Assembly (NCBI GenBank): GCA_022829145.1
Contig: CM040753.1
Coordinates: forward strand, 10,361,884-10,425,883
DNA length: 64,000 nucleotides
Reading direction: 5' to 3'
From: Albula goreensis
Lineage: Eukaryota; Chordata; Actinopteri; Albuliformes; Albulidae
The notes beneath the pieces were generated by a model, which was given only the letters and a program-made list of their open reading frames with translations, was not told the origin of the DNA and searched no databases. The position numbers were made by a program, and so were the translations under genes. Positions 25,401 to 40,732 of this stretch are shown here, one piece after another (positions within the stretch are counted from its first letter, which is position 1; each line of letters starts with the position of its first letter).

Positions 25401-28400
25401 TTCACTGCTGGTAGACCCCTGGTGCCCGTTCAGCTCAAAATGACAGGATACAAAGGGGTGCTCAGTGAAGGGCTCAGTGAAGAAAACGCAAAGAGAAAAC
25501 AATTGGTTTGGGCTAGGTTAAGTGTGTAGCAATATCCTTGTTTTGCTCTGCAATTGACATCTACAGACTTTGCATTAAAATTGGAACTCTATCCGTTCCT
25601 CCATTTACTTTCCAAACCTGCCTTCTCACTTGTTCTTTATTTCAGTGGATTAATGGGAAGCATATAAATGTATGAGGCAATCCACATACTCAGACTCAGA
25701 CTATTATATTACGACAAACAGTAATATAATACTGAAGGCAGTGCAAATACAATGGACTGCCAAGGTTTAGAGATTTATTTTTGAATGCGTCACATCCAAA
25801 AACCGGAAGCCTGCTGCCTGCTAAATTTTGAACAGGAGCATTCACAGTGAACCTGTCAGATCTGCATGAATCACGTGACTCGCAGCAGTGTGTAACCTGG
25901 CATAGGAGCGTGCTTTACGTTCTCCTCTCATGCTTGCTATGAAAGCTCAGTGATTTTATTGGATGAACAAAGGGCCATTGTCACTTTGATAAAGTAACTT
26001 TGCAATGATCATCATTTACTTCTCTCAACATCAGGTTCAGAGGAAGTTAAAAAAATAATTCAAGGCATTAATTTCCACTACACTGTGTTGGGTTTTTATT
26101 CATTAGTTGCAAATAACAAATGAAGTTTAATCCAATTTATAAATTACTAAATGAGCAAACAGATAGCATACTTATTCATAATTACAACAACTAAAAAGTA
26201 TGATTCTCACATCACAAATCGATGTACATAGGACTCTAACATTATGGTTGACTTCACAGCAGTCAGTCATCTTGTTTGGGTAATGATATATAGTCAGCTG
26301 GTATTTTGGCAGTAAGTAATCTGTAGCAGAAGTTCAACAACATCGTCATTTGGCCCCATCTCTGCGATAAGAAAATTGCTCCAAGAGCAATAATATTGAC
26401 AACAAAAAACTGAGTAGATTCACATAAGATCCTAATAAAAATTCTACACACATACAGGAAGCATCAATTTCTGGAATAAATTAATCCTTCCAGCTGTTAT
26501 TTACATTTCATATATCAGAGTTGTTTAAATTAAATTGTTCTCATAAATCTTAGAGTTTAATATTGGATTCCCTCCAGTTTGAGATGAGTGCAAATTTGAT
26601 AACAGTCCTCTGCTGCCTCACCCAGCACTCAATAGCTGTAGAAAACTCATTTAAAGCACCCATACAGCCAAAAGTTCGTGAGAACTCTCCGGCCAGGCGG
26701 ACTTTAATATCATCCTCTGTGTAAGCCTTCAGTGTATATGTCTTTATTGATAATGCTGGAGACAAAACATGTCTAAATTACCTCCCTGAGAAGCACTATA
26801 AATGCAAATTGGAGCAATGCAAATATTGTAACATTTACATCAATGGAGCAGGTCTAGTCTATCCTAATTGGAAATATGAACAAGGCTGTCTTTTCCTTCT
26901 CTTAAGGATGTTCATCAATGCATGATAGTGACATTAAAGGAAACGCATGAACTTGGGACCTATTATCAGAACAGGTCTTATTGAATGCATAATATGCCAC
27001 CTTTCCTTGTGTGTGTCCACTGAAACTGACGATTATTACAACTCAGCACTGCTCAGCACAATGTTATTTATAGGACACAGGGAGAATATGATCCAAAAGA
27101 AAGCAAGAGGTGGCAGAACAAAACCCATGCTCTATGATCTTTGGTTTTGGTTCTGTGTGATAATTGCTTTAACCTTGAGCATGGTGCTAAAGGGAAACAC
27201 ACACTAGGTCAGGGACATTGAAAGAAGCAATTTTTCTAAAGTTAGCAGTTATAAAGACATACGACGCAAGGGCAAATTATGTAGTGACTCAGTGACCACA
27301 AACTTTCCCCTTTCAGCTGTAAGGAGAAAGCTAGCCTACACATTATGTGGACAATTGCACAACCCCATTGCACAACTCAACAACTGCACAAGAAATTAAC
27401 ACCGTCAACACTAGACATCGAGACTTCCTCTTTGACTCAGAGTACTGGAATGATAGACTTGTTGTAAAAGCCTTTGGATTCTATTAACATATATGAATAT
27501 TACTGTTGTAGAAGTTAAATTAGTTAGTAAATGTGTGTAATTAAAGATAAAGTTTAATTCCAGATATAAAATAGTTCCTTTGTCTTAATAGTGTAGGTCA
27601 AAATTTGACCTGCAGTACAAATAATCTATTAATATTATTTAAAATGCAACATTATTAATGTGTTGCAAGATCAGATCTGCTGCCTCCCATTATGATTTTA
27701 GACACAATCTCTCTTCTCTCTCATTAAAAGTTATTACTGTACCCTTTATTTGGATACCTTGAAAGGCAACACCATATATCAGCAAAATTGAGATCAACAC
27801 ATTATTTTCCAAAATAATAACACAGTATATTTCCTGTGGCTGAACTATTCATTTTTATGCTGCACTACCTATTACAGCACAATACCAAAAGCAGACAGGA
27901 TCAATCAATCCATTCAAAGGAATATGAGGCTGCAAATTTATTTCTAAATGGTTAAAAATAATCTTGAAAATGAGACTAGTAGTGATTCAATTTCATTTCC
28001 AAACAGGCAATGGGAATCATCCAATGCTCCTCAATACAGCATGGTTCCTCTTCTCCCACCCAAACATTTCATAGCATTGGGTAGCAACAAACTTCACCTA
28101 AAGAAAAATTCTATATTACTAAAAAATAAATACTAGACGGTATTAACAAGCCCCCTGCACCCCCACCCCCACCACCCAGGACCACATGTGTCAGCCCCAC
28201 CTCACCCTACCTAATCCCAACAGGTCTCTCCCACCTTTGGCTCTTGAGAACCTCTGGTTTTTGATCTCATCTTTGACACAGTTATACTGTTTGTACAATG
28301 AACACTGTTCTTTATATTCCTGTTTGCTGTGTTTGCTGTAAATCAGACACTACCATGCAGAAAATTCCACCAGTGTGGTTCTGTGGCAATAAAATGTCTT

Positions 28401-29382
28401 GTTTCATGGAAAGGCATTCAGCAAATGGGAAGTGTGACATTCAGTATTAAATTAGTAGCTAGTGGCTGTTCATTGTAAAATACTCCATTAAGCATTTAGT
28501 GAATACTGCCTGAGGATGAGCTTGAAGTAGCCTGTTACAAAACCACAGTTCCCAGTATAGAGAGGAATATCATCTCCACAAGCCATTATCTGGCTGTGAC
28601 CTTTCTGTGGAGTTGTCCTATTGAAGAACAGAGGTGACATGTAATTAAAAAATACATCTTCCCTTTATGGTCATTCAATGGGCCGTAAACCCAGGGCTAA
28701 ACATATTTACAATAAATATATTTTTTTAAATGTCACTTGCAACAAAGTTGACATGTAGGCACAAGGGCAGGTCATACCTGGGGTGTTTATGTGGTGACAG
28801 TGGTCTTCATTTGCCCAATCTCAAAGCTCCCAGCAATATGCTTCAAGTTCATTTTTAATCTGTTATCTTTAATTCTATCATGAAATGTCATAATAATAAG
28901 AAGAAGAATAGGAAAAGAAGGAATCTTACTCATCATTATCACCATAATGTTTGTCATATCATATTTGGGATATGATTTTCTTTCAATATCTTTGTGGTCA
29001 CAAGCCAGGGACGCTGAGGAGCTCTTCGGAAAATTTCTAAATATTGAAATTATGCAGCAAAACAATCATTGCTAAGGGCTAAGAAACTACATCTAATTAA
29101 CCTTGGTAAACTGCAACAGAAGTACACAAACAGGCAGCAACAAATGAATACACTTCAGGAGACTTATCCCTGAATCTGCTCTGGTAATCATGTTTGCTTT
29201 TCTATACTTCCTCTGCTCCATGTAATTATTCTCTATCAATTTCCCAGTTTGCTTGCAGCTCAGTTCAATTCAATATTACACTTTTATTTACTCAGCGGAC
29301 CAGGGCATCTGCATGCCTTATATTCCTGCATCAGCTATTCAGGTGATGATTCTGTGCAGACATCTCTGCAGACATTACAGTA

Positions 29383-29448
29383 TACCTGATCAAGGGTACA
29401 ATAGCAGTGTCCTGCTGAGGAATTAGGTGTGCAGCCTTCGGGGTTATG
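29383..29448 (-). mobile_element. tRNA-derived SINE fragment, antisense, degenerate
   Basis: The plus strand reads TACCTGATCAAGGGTACAAT, then AGCAGTGTCCTGCTGAGGAA and GCAGCCTTCGGGGTTA. This is the reverse-complement layout of a fish tRNA-SINE: tail, then B-box region. The A-box side is lost or unrecognisable. Confidence 0.5.
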
Positions 29449-29733
29449 TGCCACACTCTCTGTCAACTTCCGTACACTAGCACCTCTGAACAGCTTCATT
29501 AGTTTTGTCTCCAGTCTGCCAGTCCATAAAATGACAGAATATACTCTTTGTGATTCTTATATCATTCCTGTCCCTCTATGACAGATCATCCCTCCCTCTT
29601 TGAATAGAGTCCCTCATTATAAGTTTACAATTAGAAAGCCCCAGAGGTTTCTGAGGTGCCTCCTGTGCCGAGGAAGATATATTTCAAAGCATCACTTGCA
29701 AGATGCAAAAAGCATGAGGAAAAAGCTAACTAC

Positions 29734-29892
<159 letters not shown>

Positions 29893-32800
29893 GAAGCTCA
29901 TTATGTTTTACAGTACAAATGCAGCTCCCATTAGAGTGTGTCAGTAGTGACCTGGCATAGGGTCAGCATGGCCCTGAGAGAGCCCTCTGCCCCCATGGAA
30001 ACATGGGCCTGTAGCAGCCCTGGTGAGTGACAGTCCTGGGGCAAAGGGACCAGCTGGCTGTCACCTCACATTACAAATAGGCTAGGTGCAAGCTGAGACA
30101 ATAAACACTTTCACTACATGTCCTACATGGGCGTTCATTTTCTGTTGTCTCAACCCTTGTGAACCGGTGCAGCTCACAGTGTTTTCCTTCTCTGTAAAAA
30201 AACAAAAACAGATCAATACCACTCATCAGACAGTTGATTCTCCATAAATGGAGCACATATTGAAAATTTACCACCATTAATGCGTAAAGCGACATATTTA
30301 TGTTCTTAACAAGGTCAGCAGGGAGAAATATGTTTGGCTTGTTGCCCATTATTTTAAAGGTAGTTGGATGGAGGGTGAAGGAGAATGGAAGCCTGTGCTG
30401 TCAGAACATCATTAGTGTCGCTGTTTGTTCCCTTGCCTTATCTGTCTTCCGCAGCTGCGCCTGGGGAGGGGGCGATGGTGGGGGCAACACATGATGTATG
30501 TGACTGAATCGAGCTCTGATTCATCTCCTCCCTGACCCTGACACTGACCCTCACTCCCCCGATTAAGTTTTCCAATCATGCTGCAGGGGGTGGGAGTGGT
30601 CTGTAGGCACTGAGAACGGGCCTGCCGCTCTTTTTCATCACCACCTGATGTTTGCAGCCTGTGCTTTATCTGCGCCTGCTGCTCAACAACCCAGGAGGGT
30701 AGGACAGGGTCTCCAGCTATGAATGAGACACAGTCAGCCTAGCACTTTACACTTTTCATATCAACTCCATCTGAGAATGCCCACTGTTATAATTGAAATA
30801 TAACAATCTCTGTAGATTTTAATATACTGTGAAAAGAAGCAGACCCAAAGACCTTTGTTTTCAATAAAAATCTGAATAAAAATCTGGCTCTCAATTTTAC
30901 AATTCAATTTTCTGAGTAATTCACATTAAGTGCTGCATTGAAAACTGGTATATTTCCTTATAACAGTTCTGACATTATAGCCACTAGTTCCTTTCTGCCC
31001 CATAATGTGTAAACAATTTCATTACTCACTATACAGTGTCTATAGTAATTCTTCTTCTTCTTCTATAACAACTATTCCTCCTTATTTGTTCTCCTCACTG
31101 AAATGCTGGGTTTTCTTGTTCTGTACCTGTGGTACCAAAATCACCTTCCGTCTACTGAGAGGATCAAAGCAAGCTGAATTATTGGTTGTGTGAATTGGAG
31201 CCCCTGAAAAGGGAGACCAGGTGGCTCTGAGCAGACCTGCCATTTCAGAGCAGAGGCTTCACATGAGAGGTCTGTGTTTCACTCTGTGTACAGCCAGCTG
31301 GAGTTATTGGATCTGCATTCAGTCGGCTCACTGTGAAGCGCCTGTGCAGGGTGGGGGGTAGCATGGTGCTTATACATCTCTCCTCTGTACAGCTCTGTGC
31401 CCTGGATTCTTTTTTTACCTTTTTTAAATGCAAACTTGTATCAACACAAATATCAGTCTACTTGTATGTTTTTGTTTTTATGGTCTCCCTTTTTTATCAT
31501 TGTTAATTTTTTTTTCAGTTAAAGTAACAGCTGATTGCTGACCTCTTTCATCTACAATACACCACAGGGGATTTTTGATAAAACAAAAGCATTTGATTTA
31601 ACTCAGGCAGTGCTGTTGTCTGCACTTCATGGTTGGCTTTTTTTGATTTTTGATAAGGCTCTATGCTGCTGTAGATTTCCATCATGTGTCACAATGGACA
31701 TATCGTTTAACTAAATAAATTGCAATTACATTATAATACACAGCAATGCAGTTTGTCATAATACATTCAAATAATACAAAAATAAGAAAAACAGGCTTCA
31801 CCTTATTACACCTTTATACCTTATAGCCTTGTCTTATTTTTTAATTTATATATTTAATACAAAATGTTTAGAGCACTGTAATGTCTGTTTGGATCATATG
31901 CACAAACTGACAAACAAACTGATAAATTCCATTTTAAAATGTTTTATAAATGCATTTGCAAATGATTTACAATCAAATTCATTCTGCACACATTTGATAA
32001 ATGAAGCCCATTGGACCTCATTCACATTCATCTCGTATAGATTAAAAACGGATGTAGAAGGAATACTGCACTGAAACTATTACCACTGAAATAACCAGCT
32101 TCATCGCCGCTAAAATATAGTTTTAAATTTAAAATGGCACTATAAAAGAGGCAAATTACCTTGCTCCTTGTGTTAGTCTAATAAGGAATTCTTCAAAGTT
32201 CTTTTGTGTTTGTGTGTGTGTGTATGTGTGTGTGTTGGCACAGCAACTAATATTTATGTATTTAACTCAACTGGCTATTAATCTTAACAAGAGTTCAAAT
32301 TCATTTCTGTCTCACTCATAGAACATTGTGTGTGAAAAATGTAAGTGTTCAGCTGGGTTTAGGGACGGATTGCAAAGGGCATTCAAATAAATGACATATT
32401 GTGTTTCAGGTATACAAGCTGAAAATCACACATCATCCTGCTGCTTTTGAGACTCATTTAGGGAAGCATACCTTAGCTTTTTCAAATCACACAGCTGTGT
32501 TTCATCATGGCCAGCTTCCATCTTTGAGACTGCCATTTCCCTTGATGAGCTCGTCCAAAAATCAGCACCTAGCAGCTACGGATTGTTGCTTTGGTGTTAT
32601 TTTTCAAGTTCATGGCCTCTGGTCTCACATTTGAAAGTCCTCTGGGATTGGTCTCAACCAGAAGTGTGGGCCCTGAATTGAACCCAGCGATGCCATGGCA
32701 ACTGCCACATGATCACAAAGTCAGCTGTTGTCATGGGGCAGTAAGGTGAGGCTCTCTCACTGCATCAGGGTAAGGTTTGTTGTCTGGTCCCAGTTATGAT

Positions 32801-34825
32801 AAAACTCAAAGGAAGATGTACAAAGTGGATAAGGCATCTGCACCACAGCTTTGTATATATCCCATAAACATATTTCCCAGAGGACCTTGTTATGCTGAAG
32901 CTTTGTTTTGAAGTTGTCACAAATTAATGAATTGGTAAAATATTCATTAATATTTCAGTATTCTGAATGCATGTTGCTTCTCCCACATGCAAAGTCTATC
33001 ATTTTTGGGTACAGGATGCAGCTCTCTCTCTCTCTCTCGTTGATTGACCTTTATCTAAATTCTTCTTCACATGCTTTTCTGCCACAGCAGACTTTCAGTT
33101 CAGTGATAATAACATAACGGCTGAACCTGACATAACTGCAGTAGCATTTACTTCCAGCCCGCAGAGGTCATCTTAGCAGTGGCCATTAATACTTCCTCAT
33201 GCATACCTGAAACTCCCCTGCAGCCTACCCTGCCTCTTCACTGACCCCAGCCTGGGATGAATAAAGTGGGGATCAGATCAGTATACCTCCACTTTACACA
33301 GCTGCAGACTTTCTGCAGGAAGTGGCAGAGAGGGTGCACACCCATGAGGAGCTGAGTTGTGTGCCTTTACAGCAGAATCTCGCTCATGGAAGTGACGGTT
33401 TTCACCTGGAATACCTCAAACAGGACTGTTCTTTGCCACCAGATCTTTATCTCCACAAATCTTCAGCCAATTCACAAGCCCACATGCACAGACTGCATCA
33501 ATACACCAGAGCATGCCTGTTTCAATATCAATCTCCATTTTATATCAAAACTGTTGTTTAACTATTTCTTTATCATACAGTCCATGAGAGATGGATGTGG
33601 TGCCAAGATTATCGGTTGACTCTCATTCCCTCTCCCATTTTTCATTACTTGCCAGACAACAAGAGTATTTATGGTATGCCTGGCATCTATTTACTGGCAC
33701 ATCTGCCAATGTGGGGGAACCCCCTGGGAAGGACAGAGAAACAAGATATGGGAAACTTTGAGATTCTATTGTAAGTATGGTTTTTAAGGCTTTCTCATAT
33801 GGAGTTGACATTTTTAAATTCACATACATTATTAGACATGTGTTATGATGTTTTCAGTCTTTCAGTCTTTTTTAATCCTGGCTCCTTGGAATACTTTGGA
33901 GCCCAGAGGTTTGTTTATGTTGCATTCATGGCTTCTTTACATAGCTCTCTGCAGTAAGCGGGAGCATGTTCCTTAGACAGAGACCAGCACCAGCTTTCAT
34001 TCATTCATTTCTTTTTGTGACTTATTTAATGAATATTCAAGGTTGCTAAACTAGTGGTGTAATTAGACTACGGCTGAATCCATTGATTGTTCTTTCCTAT
34101 CAATGGCTTTGGTGATCCCACAACCCTGGGTTGAATGGAGTGGGTAAAGGTATTGGATTGATTTGGGGGATTGAATTGGTCATTAATATCCTTCATAATG
34201 ATTAAGAACATGTTTCATTCACTCTGGAATATTGTCCACAAAATTTTATTTGACATCTTTCTGGATCATTGATTCGAATTGTGTCAAATAAAAGGATTAT
34301 TTGAAATGATGTCCATAAATACAGTATGGCTACAATGCTTTGTTGGTATAAATGTTTCAAAAGTTTTTCACCCTCTCATCTTAGACGTGAAGAATTAGCA
34401 CACCCCTCCTGAGAAGCTACATCAGAGTGTATGGAATGGGTGTGGTGTCAAAGTCAGTTTTCAGAGTGATTTATTGACATTATGTTACATAGGATTGCTA
34501 AAGTAATGTCAAAAAACCTGAGCCATATAGTTTTGGCAACACTTGAAATGACCTTTGCACAGCTGAAAATTAAAGGTAAAACAGTGAGGGAATAACGTAC
34601 TGAAGGCGGAGATCTGGAAGGAGGAGGGATGCCAGAAGCAATTAGCACAAAGGGAAAGGAGACACATGGCATTTAAGTGTAGGAGGTGCGATCCAGATTA
34701 GCTGGTGACATACTTTGATAATACATCTGTGGCAGAATGTGGGGTAAAGTTAGAAGAATTTTGGGTGTGTATCCCTTTTGCTAACCATCTCAAAGTACTG
34801 TTCTGTAGTAATTAAATAAATTAAA

Positions 34826-34828
<3 letters not shown>

Positions 34829-34874
<46 letters not shown>

Positions 34875-34900
34875 GTCTCTCTTTCTGTCTCTCTCTCACT
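34829..34900 (+). repeat. (CT)n microsatellite
   Basis: Pure CT run to 34,870, then imperfect CT-rich sequence to about 34,900. Confidence 0.95.
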
Positions 34901-37900
34901 CACAACCATTCTCTCCTGTTACTTTTCCAATATTAATTTAATTGTCTTTGCAAAAAGACTGCATATTTAAATCCACATTAAAGTATGACAGATTGATAAT
35001 AAAAGCCAATTAAATCAACAATTCAAATCCCTGTACGATAATTTGCTCTATTGTGGAACATTGCATTGAGAGCTACAAAAAACCACGTAAATTACATTGT
35101 TCAATTCACTACTAAACAGAGATGACAGCATGTCAGTCTGAAAACTCCAGCTTGTGGTGAATGGCACCAAGCAGACATGAGCTTATTGAAGCTAGAAGAA
35201 TATTGGCAGTACCCTCAAAATCTCTCAAAGTACATTACTACTACAGCTTGATATTTTATACACACATGTAAATGTATGACGAACTTCCTCTGTTAAACAC
35301 ATTATTATTTACACCATAACCAATGCATAAGATTCTACAATGCAGAAACAAATTCTATGTAACTATGTATATGTGTATATATGCATGTAGGTACAGGGGG
35401 TAGACCCAAAGAATACATATTTACTAATAAGGAGTTTAGCTTCCTGTTGCCTTCAGAAGAGACAATGACCAGAGGCAATGAGCAAACGTTGGTTAAGTTT
35501 GTACTTTCAGGAAGGAGAGAGCCCAACTCGGCCAATAAGACTTGAGATTACACAGGCCACATTTCTTTAAACCTCCTAAATAAAGGGCCACTCAGGTTTC
35601 AGAAATTTCACTACTTCTAGCTGAAAGCCCTCCGATCAATGAGAGCGAGATGCATCGCTCTCCTCTGGGCGCATTGATCACAGATGTAGTGCTGTAATGT
35701 TTTCCAAAGTAGCAGCACCTTGGCCATTATCTTCCCATCTATTGCTGGCTCCACAGTTGCAGTGTATCTGTGTGTGAAGCTGAGCAGTTGTTTACATTTG
35801 GCTTACAAGGTTTTCCTCTGCATTTCAATGTTGTACAGAGATGCATTCATTAAATTCAAAATCTAAAAAAGGCTCTAGTATAGTTATCGAGTACACATTT
35901 ATCTGAAGCTTTGAAGTAGTATGTGCCAGACTGATGTTGAATTTCGAGAATGATTAGAGGAAAAAAGTGGATGAGCTGCAAAAGTTAGTCACAGCCTTTT
36001 AGCAATGCCACCAACAGCCATATGAACAGAAAGAGCTGATATTGCAATACAACGGCCCTTACTTACGCTGCTTCCCTTCACCAATACTATAAACTAATTA
36101 ACTTCATTTCTTAATCAATGTTAATGGACTTGCGTGGGGGTGATTGTAACTGCAAACCTCTGGCTACACATCCTTCTGGAAAACTCAATGGCTGTTTGCA
36201 TATACAGTAGACTGTGGTGACGATTGAATTGCAGTTTCATAGCTTGACTTCATAGAATCAAATGAAGTGTGACAGGGGTCGAGTGAACCAGATCCAAAAA
36301 CCAAAGGCGATGAGGTTTCTGAGAAATGCTGAATGTACTGTGGCACATTCAGTGTGTGTGTGTTGAGATTTTTTGTGTCCTGTTTATTCATGTCTCCTTT
36401 AGAGATAGCATTCCAAAATCGAGGTCAGTGAGGTAATTTAGCCCCAGAACTTGTTCATCCCTATAATCCAAGTAGGGCAATGGGCACCAATACCCCCCTC
36501 TCTGGTGTAAATATAATAGCTTCTGCGACTGCAGCTTTCCAAAAAAAAAATGGGCAAATAAACAAAGTAAATGTAAAGGAATTCTGCCTTTCTTGTGTAA
36601 CCATTGTGCACTTTTCTCATTGTTTCCAGCATAAGCTACTGGTTTACTCATACTAAAGATATACACTACATTCTTTGGAAAATTACATTATTGATATATT
36701 GCAGTTTTCTTAAAAAGCCTTCTTCCAAACACATTATTCTGAAAATAGTTATACTTAATCTTCGGCTCTTATGATTGCAATAAATTACATCACCCAGTGC
36801 ACTTAATGATGAAGTGCATTATTATGGCAGCCAAACCAAACTCGTGCATTCGTCTGCTAAGACTATATGTACCAGCACACATGCCTACTCAAGCCTTTCC
36901 CCAAGAAATACCTCAAAACATTAACGCCATTGATCGGATATTGAACTGCGGGCATTTTTATTACGCTGAGTGATGAAAGTGTCCACACACATTCCTATGA
37001 AAATGTATCTGTGCCAGAATAATATAGATTAACTTGCATTGCTAACTTTTGTGCAAGAAGAGATATTCAACACATCTAAAGCTTGGGGAGGGTGGCACCT
37101 CAGAGATGTGACTCAATGCACAATGCGGCTCTCAGCGCTGTCACTTAAGAATGCAACAATAAGCATTTCCCTAAAAGCCTCGGGTACCTGTTGTCACAGA
37201 CGGCTTTCATTTTAGCATACACTTTCCACTGGGATCTGACAATGTGGTCAGGCAGATCCTCCAGGTTCATTCAGTCTTGTCTATTCAATACTGAAAGGAT
37301 ACCTTTGTACACATTGGTGGGTACAAGGTTTGTCATATTTGCATGCAAATGTTGCTTGCACCAGCATTTTGACATGCCTGATTAACTGAAATAAATAGCC
37401 CAGTAAAAATCTGACAGAACAAAATAAGACAGTAATTTTCAAGCATAAATGCACACATTCAGCGTGAATTCTACATACATCTATACAAACAGTGGACAAA
37501 ATAATAATGTCCATGTGAATCTTTCAAGAAGATTGCTTGACGTAACAGGGCTGACATGAGTTCAAAGTTCAAACAGTGCACTCCACAGTAAGAACCCCGT
37601 GAGAATGGTGGCAGTGCCTGGCAGGTTTGGCTCCATGGTTCATGTGTCATAACTGCAGAAGCCATGAGTTCTAATGTCTAATGGGGCGATTATTTTTTTG
37701 CTCAGAGACGATGAGTGATGCATTATCCCCTTCATTAAATCACTTTGGTTCCCTTCCATCTAATATTTGATTTTTGATGAATATATAACAATTCTCAGTG
37801 TAAACAATTATGCAGAAATCAAATACTTTCCCAGGGTACTGTATTTATAGAACACATACATGCACATATTGAAGTTTTTCATATTGGGGGAAAAAATACA

Positions 37901-37925
37901 GTAAATAAAACAAAAAGTGCGAAGA

Positions 37926-37939
37926 TTGCCCTCTGGTGG
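37926..37939 (-). promoter_or_regulatory. CTCF-like motif, reverse orientation
   Basis: The minus strand reads CCACCAGAGGGCAA, 13 of 14 matches to CCASYAGRKGGCRS. It lies in the gene-free region between olfm3 and the TECR-like gene. It faces the forward motif at 1889. Confidence 0.45.
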
Positions 37940-40712
37940 CTAAAATGAATACATCGGAAAATAAATGACTAGGAATTACTGTACTTTTCTCACTGCAAGG
38001 CAATTTAACCTAATGTAATTTACTCCCTCTAAAATGGATTAATAATTCACACAGGTCTTTCATGATGTTTAATTTTTCTTGTGGTCAAGGTTTTTAATGG
38101 ACCATGCAGTATGGTGTATTTGGAATACAGTTGAATTAGGTGAGAGCAGCCATTCATTCCTGTGCCTCACCAACATTCATTGCTATTCTCAATCTTGCAA
38201 AGCTCTAGTATCTGAAAATGATGTGCTTCTGTGGCATAAAATGTGTTACATTACCACGTGCTCTGTTCCCATATATAAATATGGCTAATGTCCTCAGAGA
38301 CATGCTTGTCTGCATTCAGTGAGAAAATTGAAAGTGGCAGCTTTACAGTGACCCACTCACACCTCTGGTCTGACCTCTGGGGCTCACAGGAAGAGTATGA
38401 ACACTCTCTCGTACTCTTATTTGTAAACAACATTTTAACTTGCACACTTTTAACAGTATGTTGCTTGTGGAACCATTACTACGTACATTACAATAACACC
38501 ACTGGCAATCTAAAAAGCTCACGTAGAAAAGATCAAAACCGCTTATTTTACCACGCAGGCAGGAAAAATGTAGGATCCTGTTTTGGCAGACCAAACTGTT
38601 TAAGCAATGATAAAATTATAGCATTAAATTGAATTGCTGGTATAATATTTATTTGAAAATCTAAATTTAAGGATACATATGTCAGTAAAAGATTTTTTTA
38701 GTATTTTGGAAAGTTAATAATTGAAACCATGTGACTATTGCATTCTGCTAGAATAAAATTGATGCCACACAATACGGAAATAAACACATCAGCAATAATT
38801 TAAGGTAATGCATTCTGTTGCACCTTGACTTTAGTCTGAAACTTACAGACACAATCACATGCATTCTTTTAGCAAGAATTAATTTTCTTTTAAAAATGGC
38901 TATGAATATCTAATGGCCATTTAAATCAGGCAATATCCTAAATGTATTTATCATGTAGAGTTTTAATAGCCTGTTCGGTAAGATACAGACAGTCGTCCCT
39001 TGTGATTCCTTGGGCCTTGCCTCTAATATAAACAGTTGCTGCATGATACGGTACCGTGCTTTTTCTGCTATCTGCTTAACATTCATGCATCGCAAGACTT
39101 GCAAATATAGTGATAGTCTACCTAAAAGGATATTTTCTTTTCATACAGGTAAATTTTCCACTCTTCCACCACTGTACCCTATAGTATTAAGAGTTTCACT
39201 CAACACACATAATTTGACATACAATTTTAAATACCAAACCACTTTCAGACTGCACAGCTATTTAATATATCACCAACCCAAAAAGGTAGAGTTCAATAAA
39301 AGAGAGATCTAATTCTGTTGATCAATTGAAACAGACCCAACCATTGCCCGCAGTTTCCTTAATTTCCTCGGTAGTCTTGTGTCAGTACTTGGTGAAAGGA
39401 TGAGAGTCTTCATTTAAATTTGCCAACTTAACATTTTGCAGCTGCGAGTCTGGTTATTTATAGCATGGTGGGTGAAGGTGAGATCTTTAGACTGTAACCC
39501 AATGACAGATCCACAAGGATAATTCCTCCTGATAGGAAAGTCAATATGAACCACTCTGACCTTGTGAAAGATCTCTTTTCCTCTCTTGACTACAAAGTTG
39601 TCATCTTTGGACATTCTCACTATGGCTTCAGCATGTCAGAAAAGAGAAAGCTGACCTTGCCACTCCTTCTTACAATAGGGAAATTGATTTATGTTGGATC
39701 CAATTCTATTGGCATTCAAATGCAAATGATTAAATTAATTGCCCCAATTAGGCACCTTTTTCTTTTAAATTGAATCAAAAGACTCTCGGATTATCAATTT
39801 GAAAATCAGCCCGTGTTCTTTTCCTGTCACCTTGACAAAACATCAGTGACCTAAAGTGGTCAAAGATTTTGCTAATGAAACGAATTATACATTATTCCTG
39901 CGAGCCTTTGATTACTCACAGTCAGTTCCATCTAGAATTAATTATGTATGTTCTAATTCTGTAGTGTTAGACATTTGTCCCAAAACAAATGTGAGGTTAT
40001 GCACAGTATAGATACTTTTGCCATTTTATTTGTATGAATTTGTATAGAAAAATGCATTAAATTGTTTATACAGCATGGCCCTGTTGGACACTTTACCTCC
40101 TCAGGCTAAATGGTACTCTGATGAAAAAAAGAACCAGAATCCAGAATGCTTGAGTTTTAGTTGTTGTTATAATACAAATGCTATAGAACATTATAAAGTA
40201 AGGGCAGTGTTGTCACACAGGATGAAAAAAAATGGAAATGTTTTTTAAAAAGTGAGGTTGACTACCTGCCTTTTCAGCATGCATGTCAGGTGATAAATTT
40301 TGGCTAAATCAATATAGGCTTTGTCTGTGCTGTTACACTCTACACTACTTGCTAGTCATTTTAGAGCTCTCTGCTTTCTGACTAAATATTATGACTCTGT
40401 ATCATTTCCTCCAAGCACTGGATCAGTCTGAGGGAGAAAATGTATAAAACATTTTGGAATGTGTGCTCTGGAGGTCAGCACTAAAGGCATTGAGTGTCAG
40501 CAGACTAAGGGTCAGTGGATATAATATGGACAGGGGATTTTTGAGGTCACATATTTTTCTTGAGGGAATATGTGAGGTGCTACACATAATATATAATGCG
40601 TTGTTGCCTGGAAACTAATCACCTGAGAGCGATGACAGGAGAATGAGTTATCATGATCCCTATACTGCAGTGTTCTTAAATTCTGGTCCTGGAAGACCAC
40701 AGCTTAAACTGA

Positions 40713-40732
40713 TTTTTTTTTTTTTTTTTTTT
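40713..40732 (+). repeat. Poly-T run
   Basis: About 20 T residues. No retroposon body is recognised alongside. Confidence 0.9.

Larger units (their letters stand above)
14061..28140. other. Intergenic region, first half; no gene recognised
   Basis: About 14 kb downstream of olfm3 with no exon I can assign on either strand. Open frames are all under about 110 codons, without family resemblance or paired splice borders. Recognisable contents are three AT microsatellites, a GA tract, a SINE fragment at 20,456 and small palindromes (14,825-14,845; 21,772-21,789). The region 24,190-24,480 has balanced, non-repetitive composition and is a candidate conserved element. Confidence 0.6.

Noticed and set aside
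32401..32634. 77-codon open frame
   Set aside because: It does not resemble a known protein and has no upstream or downstream exon. Kept only as part of a possible conserved non-coding stretch.
33322..33619. Two overlapping 79-86 codon open frames
   Set aside because: Overlapping frames, no known family, no splice borders; within chance expectation for 28 kb.
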